From the NCBI GenBank assembly GCA_039586575.1, contig JBDHKD010000088.1:1-11829 (forward strand): a DNA stretch of 11,829 nucleotides, in the 5' to 3' direction. The position numbers and the translations under genes were made by a program. Position 1 is the stretch's first letter, and each line of letters opens with the position of its first letter. The stretch comes from G020344215 sp039586575. GTDB taxonomy: Bacteria; Gemmatimonadota; Gemmatimonadetes; Palauibacterales; KS3-K002. Positions 6,347 to 11,829 of the stretch are shown in pieces. Under the pieces are notes generated by a model that worked only from the letters and a program-made list of their open reading frames with translations, ran no database searches and had not been told where the DNA came from.

Positions 6347-7504
6347 TCAGTCGGTGGCCCGCAGCAGGGCGCCCTTCAGGTAACCGCTCTCCGGTATGCT
6401 GAGGATCTCGGGGTGGTCGAGTGGTTGGCCCAACAAGCGCTCCACGGCCACACGGCGGCCGCAATCGCGGGCGGCGTCGGCCAGCATCGCCATGAAGCGC
6501 TCGCGCCCCACATGGTAGCTGCACGAGAAGGTGAGCAAGTGTCCGCCGGGTTGCAGTAGCGTGAGCGCCCGCAGATTGAGCTCCTTGTACCCGGCCAGCG
6601 CGCTCTCGACTCGCTCCTTCGTCCGGGCGAAGGCGGGCGGATCGAGGACGATCGCATCGAAGCGCGCCGCCTCGCGCTCCAGCTCGCGCAGGTAGTCGAA
6701 GGCGTTCGCTTCGATCCACTCGATGTTGGTCAGCTCGTTGAGCTCGGCGTTCTGCCGTCCGCGGTCGAGCGCCTCCGCCGACTGGTCTACCGCCAGAACC
6801 CGATCGGCTCCGCCCGCCATATGCAGCGCGAATGACCCGTGATAAGTGAAGACGTCCAAGGCTTGCCCTCTGGCCAGGGAGCCCGCCAGCGCCCGGTTCT
6901 CTCGCTGGTCCAGAAAGGCGCCGGTCTTCTGACCGGTGTGCAGCGCGGCGCGATAGCGGACACCGTGTTCCTCCACCTCGACCACGTCCGGCACGCTGCC
7001 CAGCACGACCTCGACCGTTTGTGGCAGTCCCTCATGCCGGCGAACCGGCGCATCGTTCCTCAGGATGATGCCTTCAGGCCGCAGCACGTCGCTCAGCGCG
7101 GCCAGGATGTCGGGACGGCAGGACTCGAGTCCTGCCGATAGGAGTTGGGCGGCCAGGTAAGGCCCGTAACGGTCGACGACCAGCGAAGGCACACCGTCGG
7201 CCTCGGCGTGGGTCACCCGGTAGGCTGTAGCGGCGATGCCGGCCCGGCGGTTGTGGGCCGCGGCGAGGCGAGCGGTCCACCAGGCCCGGTCGATGGTCTC
7301 GCGCTCGCGAGTCAGCATCCGCACCCGGATCTCGGAGTGCGGCGAGTAGAGCGCCGAGCCGAGACAGCGCTCGCGCGGGTCGAGCACCTCGACTACCCCC
7401 GGCTCGCGCGGCTCCGGCTCGCGCTCGACGTCGCTCTGGTAGATCCACGGGTGGCCCGCCGCCCAGCGGCGCGCCCCCCGCCTCGTCACGACGACGCGCT
7501 TCAT
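6347..7504 (-). CDS. rlmI: RlmI-type 23S rRNA (cytosine-C5) methyltransferase
   Basis: The 385-residue product should transfer a methyl group from S-adenosylmethionine to a cytosine of 23S rRNA (C1962 in E. coli for RlmI). An N-terminal PUA-like RNA-binding domain covers about 1-75 (HPWIYQSDVE, then VVEVLDPRERCLGSALYS). The Rossmann methyltransferase follows: TGQKTGAFLDQRENR (190-204), motif I DVFTYHGSFALHMA (217-230), AVD (238-240), motif IV LDPPAF (287-292), GYKELNLRAL (305-314), and FSCS (326-329) with Cys328 as the probable catalytic cysteine. The end, HPEILSIPESGYLKG, matches the E. coli enzyme well. Full length. Its ATG lies 22 bases after the DUF2911 stop, without a strong Shine-Dalgarno, so translation may be coupled to that gene. 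Specific target C1962 is inferred from homology; another YccW/RlmI-clade target is possible. Confidence 0.93.
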   Translation of the reverse strand: MKRVVVTRRGARRWAAGHPWIYQSDVEREPEPREPGVVEVLDPRERCLGSALYSPHSEIRVRMLTRERETIDRAWWTARLAAAHNRRAGIAATAYRVTHAEADGVPSLVVDRYGPYLAAQLLSAGLESCRPDILAALSDVLRPEGIILRNDAPVRRHEGLPQTVEVVLGSVPDVVEVEEHGVRYRAALHTGQKTGAFLDQRENRALAGSLARGQALDVFTYHGSFALHMAGGADRVLAVDQSAEALDRGRQNAELNELTNIEWIEANAFDYLRELEREAARFDAIVLDPPAFARTKERVESALAGYKELNLRALTLLQPGGHLLTFSCSYHVGRERFMAMLADAARDCGRRVAVERLLGQPLDHPEILSIPESGYLKGALLRATD

Positions 7505-7526
7505 GGCTCGCTACCGAGCGGGTCGC

Positions 7527-8735
7527 CTACCTCTCCCGCAGGGGCACGGAGAACCGTGTCCGGTCCCAGGTGAGCTGCAGCCGGCCACCGTCTGCCGTGG
7601 GCACGATGGAGATCGTGAAGCGCTCGACCGGCTGGGCCAGACTGTCGCTCGTCATGTTCACCCGTGCCAGATCCATGGCTCGGTTATAGACCGTCCCCCA
7701 CTGGCCGGTTTGCCGGTTGATGATGAGCTGTGCCGAATCGGGCGTGTACAGGCTGTAGAGCGTGTACTCGCCGGCGGGCACCAGCGCGCCACCGATGCGC
7801 ACGTCGCGGTCGGTGCTGAACGCGGTCGCCGCGTTCGCCCCGGTCCGCCAGATCTCGTCGTAGGGGACGAGGGCGCCCCAGATCTCACGCCCGCGCTTGG
7901 CCGGGCGGCTGTAGACGACCCGCAGGTTCGTCTCGCCGACCCGGGTCTCGACCGTCACCTGCGGTGAGGCCACGCCAAGTCCGGCGCCGCGTGCATCGCG
8001 GCCGGCGAAATCGGCGGCGAGCGCTCCCAAGTCGACATCAGCGATCCGCTCGCCGACCATCTTGAGCGTCGTGCGCTCTCCCGTGCGGCCCAGCACACGA
8101 CCGTCGGGGCCCACCTGGGCCAGCAGTGGACTGCCGAAGAAGTCGATGCTCACGCTGTCCGGTGCGACACGGATGACGGCGTTGGGGAGGATCCGGCCGC
8201 GGCTGACTGACAAGAAGCTGACTGGAAAGCTGTCGGCCTCGCTGGCCGCTGCCTGCCGGGCCGCTTGCTCGAATACGGCGAAGGCCATCGGTGTCTTGCC
8301 GATCAGCGGGATGACGCCGGGCGGGACCGCCATGCGGGTCGTGCCCGGGTCGCCGCCGCCCCGGCGCTCGACCGTCGCGCTGTCGCCTTCGATAGTGACG
8401 GTGAACCCGAAAGCCGGCTCGCCACCGGGGTTCTCGGGCGGGGTGCGCCACTCGACATCCAGGCGCGCGATCGTCCCATCCGGGTTGAGGGTTGCCCGGT
8501 AGTGGGCCACCCGGGTCACGGGGGATCGGATCCCCACCTCGCCCTCGAACGAAGAGTCGGTGCGCGTGTAGGCCTCCACCGACATGGTGTCGACGCCGAG
8601 CCGCTCGATGTACGCATGATACGCCGTCGTCTCGACCGCCTGCCGCGCGCAGCCGGCCGCCGTCAGGGCGGCCAGGCTTGCCAGAATCGCGCCGATGAGA
8701 TACTCCTGCGCTCGCCGCCATAAGGTTCGGTGCAT
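7527..8735 (-). CDS. DUF2911 lipoprotein
   Basis: The 402-residue product begins with a lipoprotein signal (hydrophobic 13-28, LTAAGC, Cys29). Residues about 258-401 are a DUF2911 domain: VYSRPAKRGREIWGALVPYD, then WRTGANAATAFSTDRDV, VPAGEYTLYS, LIINRQTGQWGT and PVERFTISI. DUF2911 is a beta-rich domain of unknown function found in secreted proteins of Bacteroidota and Gemmatimonadota. Residues 30-255 are a separate, unrecognised, beta-rich region, longer than in the shortest family members. ATG 8735 is preferred because GGAGGA lies just before it and the export signal begins here; an ATG at 8756 and a further upstream frame start at 8807 add non-signal sequence. It leads the minus-strand group with rlmI and the MFS gene and is divergent from the FAH gene across 131 bases. 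Confidence 0.9.
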   Translation of the reverse strand: MHRTLWRRAQEYLIGAILASLAALTAAGCARQAVETTAYHAYIERLGVDTMSVEAYTRTDSSFEGEVGIRSPVTRVAHYRATLNPDGTIARLDVEWRTPPENPGGEPAFGFTVTIEGDSATVERRGGGDPGTTRMAVPPGVIPLIGKTPMAFAVFEQAARQAAASEADSFPVSFLSVSRGRILPNAVIRVAPDSVSIDFFGSPLLAQVGPDGRVLGRTGERTTLKMVGERIADVDLGALAADFAGRDARGAGLGVASPQVTVETRVGETNLRVVYSRPAKRGREIWGALVPYDEIWRTGANAATAFSTDRDVRIGGALVPAGEYTLYSLYTPDSAQLIINRQTGQWGTVYNRAMDLARVNMTSDSLAQPVERFTISIVPTADGGRLQLTWDRTRFSVPLRER

Positions 8736-8739
8736 GCTA

Positions 8740-8745
8740 TCCTCC
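8740..8745 (-). promoter_or_regulatory. Shine-Dalgarno GGAGGA deciding start 8735
   Basis: GGAGGA reads on the minus strand four bases before ATG 8735. It supports the start at the lipoprotein signal over in-frame upstream starts at 8756 and 8807. Confidence 0.75.
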
Positions 8746-8866
8746 GGGTCGGTCATGAGAAGCTGTGGATCGCCCGTACATGATGGCCCTTCGGCGGCAG
8801 AGGGCAAGCCGGTCGGTCGGACGGTCGCAGGTGGTGTTATCGTCGGGCTGTGATAGGAGTGCGGTC

Positions 8867-9634
8867 ATGGAGAACGCGGTCGGACTGTACGTGCGCTTTT
8901 CTTACGGGGGACGCGTCGGCTACGGGAGGTTGATCGCCGAGGAGATCCACGAGCTGCAAGGTGATCTCTTCGCTTCGACCCAAGAGACGGGCACAGTGAT
9001 CCCGCTGGCGGCGGCGCGGCTTCTGGCCCCCTGCGAGCCGTCGAAGGTCCTGGCGGTGGGACTCAACTACCGCAGCCACCTGAAAGGGCGGCCCGAGCCG
9101 GAATATCCCGGTCTCTTCGCCAAGTTTCCCTCTTCGGTGATTGGACCGGACGACGCGATAGTAGTCCCTCCCGACGCGCAGAGCGTCCACTACGAGGGCG
9201 AGCTGGTCGTGGTCATCGGGAAGACGGCGAAGAACGTCTCGGCGACCGCCGCAGCACACCACATCTTCGGGGTCACGGCGGGGAACGACATCAGCGAGCG
9301 CAATTGGCAGCGCTCCGATCTCCAGTGGGTTCGTGCCAAGGGGTGCGACACCTTCGCGCCGCTGGGGCCGGCGATCGCCACGGGATTGGACTATGGCGAT
9401 TTGGCGCTCCAGACACGCCTGAACGGTGAGCTACGGCAGTCGGAGCGCACGCGCGATCTGATCTTCGACGTCGCGACGATCGTCAGTTTCGCCAGCCGCT
9501 ACGTCACCCTGCTGCCCGGTGACCTCATCTTCACCGGCACGCCCGGCTCCACCGACGCCATGAAGCCCGGCGACGTCGTCGAGATCGAGCTCGAGGGGGT
9601 GGGGACGCTGCGGAACCCAGTGGCCGGCGGATGA
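8867..9634 (+). CDS. Fumarylacetoacetate hydrolase (FAH) family protein
   Basis: The 255-residue cytoplasmic enzyme belongs to the family that hydrolyses, isomerises or decarboxylates diketo-acid substrates using a divalent metal. A short N-terminal domain (1-55) precedes the FAH core: LAVGLNYRSHL (62-72), LFAKFPSSVIGPDD (83-96), the metal-ligand motif HYEGELVVVIGK (108-119, with Glu110 and Glu112), VTAGNDISERN (136-146, with Asp141 as the third ligand), KGCDTFAPLGP (158-168), LIFDVATIVSFAS (198-210) and LLPGDLIFTGTP (215-226). All ligands are present, so it should be active. Acylpyruvate hydrolase, oxaloacetate tautomerase or HpcE-like isomerase are possible; sequence alone does not decide. 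ATG 8867 has AGGAG seven bases upstream; an in-frame start at 8765 lies too far into the divergent gene's leader. The HExxE lipoprotein gene follows 18 bases later. Confidence 0.92.
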   Translation: MENAVGLYVRFSYGGRVGYGRLIAEEIHELQGDLFASTQETGTVIPLAAARLLAPCEPSKVLAVGLNYRSHLKGRPEPEYPGLFAKFPSSVIGPDDAIVVPPDAQSVHYEGELVVVIGKTAKNVSATAAAHHIFGVTAGNDISERNWQRSDLQWVRAKGCDTFAPLGPAIATGLDYGDLALQTRLNGELRQSERTRDLIFDVATIVSFASRYVTLLPGDLIFTGTPGSTDAMKPGDVVEIELEGVGTLRNPVAGG

Positions 9635-9652
9635 GTTCTAACCCCGAAGCCC

Positions 9653-10729
9653 GTGGCCCGTAAACGCAGCCGGGAGGCCATCCTGTCAGCTCGCAGACTC
9701 TACCTCGTCGCGCTCGCCCTTGCCCTCGGGCTCGCCGGCTGCGCGCCCACCTACACGACGACCGCGATCTACGGCAATGGTAGCGCCCGGGCCGAGATCG
9801 ACCTCATGTCGCTGGTCGATACGGCCGGTATGAACTCGAAAGCCGACACCGCCGGCGTCTCGCGAATCGTGCTCTACCACCACCCCGCTCTCGAGCGGGA
9901 AGCGGAGGCCGCCTTCGCCCACGTCATCTCGATGCGCAACACGGCCTACGAGCTCTTACGTAGCAGCCGCATACCCGACATGGAGTTCTACCTGCTCCAC
10001 GTACCGAAACGGGCGAAGCTGGTCTACGAACATAAGTATCGCGAGCCGCGGGACGGCGAGGCCCGCACGTTCGGAACCGCTCGCTTCCCGTTACCCTTCC
10101 AGGATGCTCCGTCGCCCGGGACCGATTTCTACTACCAGCCCGCGACCTTCGTCCTCACCCACGAGATGGTCGAGCTGGCTCTCGTTAACGAGCTCGGGGA
10201 CATCAATCACAAGGAAGGGTGTCGCTGGTTCTTCGAGGGCACGGCCAACTACGTCGCCCAGGCGTGGCAGAGCCGCCAGGACGTGCCGCGAACCGAGCGC
10301 GACGTGTACGCCGGCAAAGTGTGGCTCTGGCTGCTGGGAGACGACATCCTGCTTTGGGGGGAAGACATCCCGGCTGAAGGCGTCGGTTATTACTTCGCCT
10401 CCACTCAGGCGGTCACCAACCTCTTCGGGCAGCTCGAGCGCGGTGGCATCGACGAGCCGCTCCACCACATCCTCGAGGCCGCCAGCCCGCGTCGACCCCT
10501 GCCCGACGTGATCAGCGGGCTCAGCGGCCCCGCCTTCAACAACCTGTTCAGCGTGACCGATGACGAGATCGATGCCATCAAGCTGGCTCTCCTCTCAGAC
10601 CTCCGTGCATCCGACCCCGGCGCGCGCGACGATGCAATCGCGCTCTTGCAGCTGATGTCGGATCGGCTCAGCCAGAAAGAAAAAGACCGCGTCGACGCCG
10701 CGGTCGCTTCAGTAGAGATAAGTCGCTAG
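9653..10729 (+). CDS. Putative gluzincin-like lipoprotein with HExxE motif
   Basis: The 358-residue product has a signal ending LGLAGC (lipid Cys30 counted from GTG 9653). Residues about 70-260 resemble a zinc metallopeptidase: a strand MEFYLLHVPKR (110-120), helix LTHEMVELAL (168-177) and downstream WFFEGTANYVAQAW (192-205), the usual place of the third zinc ligand Glu195. The active helix reads HEMVE (His170, Glu171, Glu174) instead of HExxH, so the second zinc histidine is replaced by Glu. It may bind metal differently, or be an inactive relative. YYFASTQAVTNLF (246-258) resembles the helix after the active site in gluzincins. Residues 300-358 are helical and charged. GTG 9653 has no good ribosome site; CTG 9683 lies five bases after GGGAGG and would give an ideal signal peptide. 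Follows FAH by 18 bases, probably in one transcript. Confidence 0.85.
   Translation: MARKRSREAILSARRLYLVALALALGLAGCAPTYTTTAIYGNGSARAEIDLMSLVDTAGMNSKADTAGVSRIVLYHHPALEREAEAAFAHVISMRNTAYELLRSSRIPDMEFYLLHVPKRAKLVYEHKYREPRDGEARTFGTARFPLPFQDAPSPGTDFYYQPATFVLTHEMVELALVNELGDINHKEGCRWFFEGTANYVAQAWQSRQDVPRTERDVYAGKVWLWLLGDDILLWGEDIPAEGVGYYFASTQAVTNLFGQLERGGIDEPLHHILEAASPRRPLPDVISGLSGPAFNNLFSVTDDEIDAIKLALLSDLRASDPGARDDAIALLQLMSDRLSQKEKDRVDAAVASVEISR
9672..9677 (+). promoter_or_regulatory. GGGAGG ribosome site favouring a CTG start at 9683
   Basis: GGGAGG lies five bases before CTG 9683, in frame with the lipoprotein gene. Starting there gives MSARRLYLVALALALGLAGC, a near-textbook lipoprotein signal. 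The GTG at 9653 has no such site and adds ten residues. Confidence 0.4.
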
Positions 10730-10866
10730 GGACAGCAGTCCGTTGAGATGCCGTCCTGCGGTGGGGCGGCTCGCGCGGCGTCGCGGTATGCGGCCCAAAC
10801 GCGCGCCCAGCTCTCTGCGAACAGGAAGATGATCAGCAGCCAGAACACCCAGCTAAGCTCGGACAC
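10726..10866 (-). CDS. Small single-helix membrane protein, 46 residues
   Basis: A minus-strand frame from GTG 10866 to TAG 10726 encodes 46 residues. Residues 6-18 (WVFWLLIIFLFAE begins at 6) form one hydrophobic helix with aromatic ends, followed by an amphipathic, positively charged stretch (SWARVWAAYRDAARAA) and a polar tail ending TDCCP. GGAG lies eight bases before the GTG (10878-10875). The helix-plus-amphipathic plan is typical of real small membrane proteins and unlike the Arg/Pro-rich products of chance frames here. Its last bases overlap the stop of the convergent lipoprotein gene. I do not recognise the family; a role in membrane anchoring or as a subunit of a larger complex is a guess. 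The competing plus-strand frame 10748-11020 reads like a shadow. Confidence 0.55.
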   Translation of the reverse strand: MSELSWVFWLLIIFLFAESWARVWAAYRDAARAAPPQDGISTDCCP

Positions 10867-11140
10867 TCCTCGATCTCCAGCGGTTAATGATTTGGTCTTG
10901 AACTGCCCACAATATTCTCTACGGATTGCAGCCGGGCCGAGTTTCGCAGCCGCTTCGAACCGGCCTCACTTAGTTAGATGCGACAAAGGGAAAGAACGTT
11001 TACCGGAGCGCCCGGGGTAAGTCAAACCACATCGCACCTCGGGATACTACGGCCTCCGGTCGGGCCTATTACGACAGGTCCCTTTCGCCGCCGCCGTCGC
11101 CCCTGGCATCTTATGCGGGCACCAGAACCAGGGGAGCGCC
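10867..11140. other. 274-base intergenic region before the proline racemase gene
   Basis: This sits between the divergent small membrane gene and the racemase gene and has noticeably lower GC around 10880-10990 than its surroundings, which suits promoters. No clear -35/-10 pair was chosen. A 90-residue plus-strand open frame (10748-11020) crosses it but is not protein-like. The right end holds an inverted repeat that overlaps the ribosome site of the next gene. Confidence 0.55.
11100..11134 (+). promoter_or_regulatory. Inverted repeat overlapping the racemase ribosome site
   Basis: CCCCTGG at 11100-11106 is the exact complement of CCAGGGG at 11128-11134, with a 21-base loop. The 3' arm includes most of the AGGGGAG ribosome site (11130-11136) of the gene starting at 11141. 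An alternative, shorter pairing uses CTGG 11103-11106 with CCAG 11122-11125 and would leave the ribosome site free. Regulatory function is inferred only. Confidence 0.35.
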
Positions 11141-11829
11141 ATGCGTCTATCGAGCATGATCACGGCGGTCGACGCCCACGCCTGTGGTGAGCCGGGCCGG
11201 GTGATCGTCGGCGGGGTACCGGACGTCCCGGGTTCCACGATGTTCGAGAAGAGGGTCTACCTCGAGGAGCATGGGGACGAGCTACGCCGGCGGATGTTGC
11301 GCGAGCCGCGCGGCTACCCGGCGCTCTGCTGCAACGTCGTCCTGCCTCCCACGCATCCGGACGCCGATGCCGGTTTTGTCATCATGGAGCAGACCGAGTA
11401 CCCGCCCATGTCGGGCAGCAACACGATCTGTGTGGCGACGGTGCTGATCGAGACGGGGATGGTCGCGGCGCGCGAGCCGGTGACCGAGCTGGTGCTGGAG
11501 GCGCCGGCTGGCCTCATACCGATCCGCGCCGAGGTGGCGAGTGGCAAGGTCACGAAGGTGACGTTCGAGAACGTGCCGGCGTTCGCCGTCCACCTGGATG
11601 CCGAGATCGAGGTTCCGAAGCTGGGGCCGGTCGTGGTCGATGTCGCGTACGGTGGGATGTTTTACGTCATCGCCGACGCCGAACGCTTCGGCCTGCGGTT
11701 GCTGCCCGGGGAAGGTCGCGCGATCGCCCGCATCGGATCGATGCTGCGGCAGGCGGCGCGCGAGCAACTGCCGGCCGTGCACCCCGACAACCCGGCCATC
11801 TCGGGCGTGTCGATCGCCCAGCTCTCAGG
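11141..11829 (+). CDS. Proline racemase / hydroxyproline epimerase family protein (partial, C-terminus off right edge)
   Basis: The first 229 residues of a protein normally about 340 long are present. The family interconverts proline or hydroxyproline stereoisomers, or dehydrates trans-3-hydroxyproline, with two acid/base residues. Matching segments include ITAVDAHACGEPGRVIVGG (7-25), YPALCCNVVLPP (59-70), MEQTEYPPMSGSNTI (82-96), VTELVLEAPAGLI (114-126), VTFENVPAFA (140-149) and VVDVAYGGMFYVIADA (165-180). The first catalytic position, Cys in MCGH-type enzymes, is Ser91 here (PPMSGSNT). Known S/C members include hydroxyproline epimerases; the second catalytic residue is beyond the window, so the reaction cannot be fixed. 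ATG 11141 follows GGGGAG. No hydroxyproline catabolism partner is visible inside the window. Confidence 0.92.
   Translation, partial: MRLSSMITAVDAHACGEPGRVIVGGVPDVPGSTMFEKRVYLEEHGDELRRRMLREPRGYPALCCNVVLPPTHPDADAGFVIMEQTEYPPMSGSNTICVATVLIETGMVAAREPVTELVLEAPAGLIPIRAEVASGKVTKVTFENVPAFAVHLDAEIEVPKLGPVVVDVAYGGMFYVIADAERFGLRLLPGEGRAIARIGSMLRQAAREQLPAVHPDNPAISGVSIAQLS

Noticed and set aside
8736..8866. In-frame upstream starts of both divergent genes (8807 minus; 8765 plus)
   Set aside because: They overlap each other and add sequence unlike the family N-termini; good ribosome sites mark 8735 and 8867.
10748..11020. Plus-strand 90-residue open frame
   Set aside because: No ribosome site, no domain and ordinary shadow composition; the opposite strand carries a better small membrane-protein frame over the first part.
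11282..11782. Minus-strand open frame opposite the proline racemase gene
   Set aside because: Arg/His/Gln-rich shadow; the plus strand matches the proline racemase family throughout.

Overview
The window is GC-rich, densely packed bacterial chromosome with eleven supported protein genes plus one probable 46-residue gene. Three traits point to Gemmatimonadota or a close relative: lipoprotein-rich secreted proteins, two small proteins that carry a TonB-receptor plug-like domain without a barrel, and a DUF2911 lipoprotein. This is inferred from protein character; there is no rRNA or tRNA to confirm it.

Layout. (1) 1-1235, minus: the N-terminal 411 residues of a multidrug/oligosaccharide/polysaccharide (MOP) superfamily membrane protein resembling the ANK/ANKH family, running off the left edge and probably starting at CTG. 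(2) 1496-2911, plus: an exported subtilisin-family (S8) protease with an I9 propeptide. A strong hairpin at 2949-2979 separates it from the next, convergent gene. (3) 3014-3784, minus, and 4121-4504, plus: a divergent pair of exported proteins that both end in a plug-like domain, separated by 336 bases with some repeat structure. The plus-strand member is followed after 29 bases by a small Rho-N-domain protein (4534-4857). (4) 8735 down to 4906, minus: a probable operon of a DUF2911 lipoprotein, an RlmI-type 23S rRNA cytosine methyltransferase and an MFSD1-like major facilitator transporter. (5) 8867-10729, plus: a fumarylacetoacetate hydrolase-family enzyme and a lipoprotein resembling a gluzincin metallopeptidase but with HExxE in place of HExxH. 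(6) 10726-10866, minus: a one-helix membrane protein overlapping the end of the previous gene. (7) 11141 to the right edge: the first 229 residues of a proline racemase/hydroxyproline epimerase-family protein with Ser at the first catalytic position and a possible ribosome-site-masking stem in its leader.

The genes do not form one pathway. Clearest themes are envelope proteins (protease, plug proteins, DUF2911 and peptidase-like lipoproteins), housekeeping RNA methylation, transport, and carbon or amino-acid catabolism (FAH enzyme and proline racemase). I see no CRISPR array, insertion sequence, tRNA, rRNA or phage gene. No complete undescribed system is evident. The best leads are the divergent plug-only pair, the HExxE lipoprotein, the two candidate CTG starts, the Rho-N/UVR-like small protein and the hidden 46-residue membrane protein.
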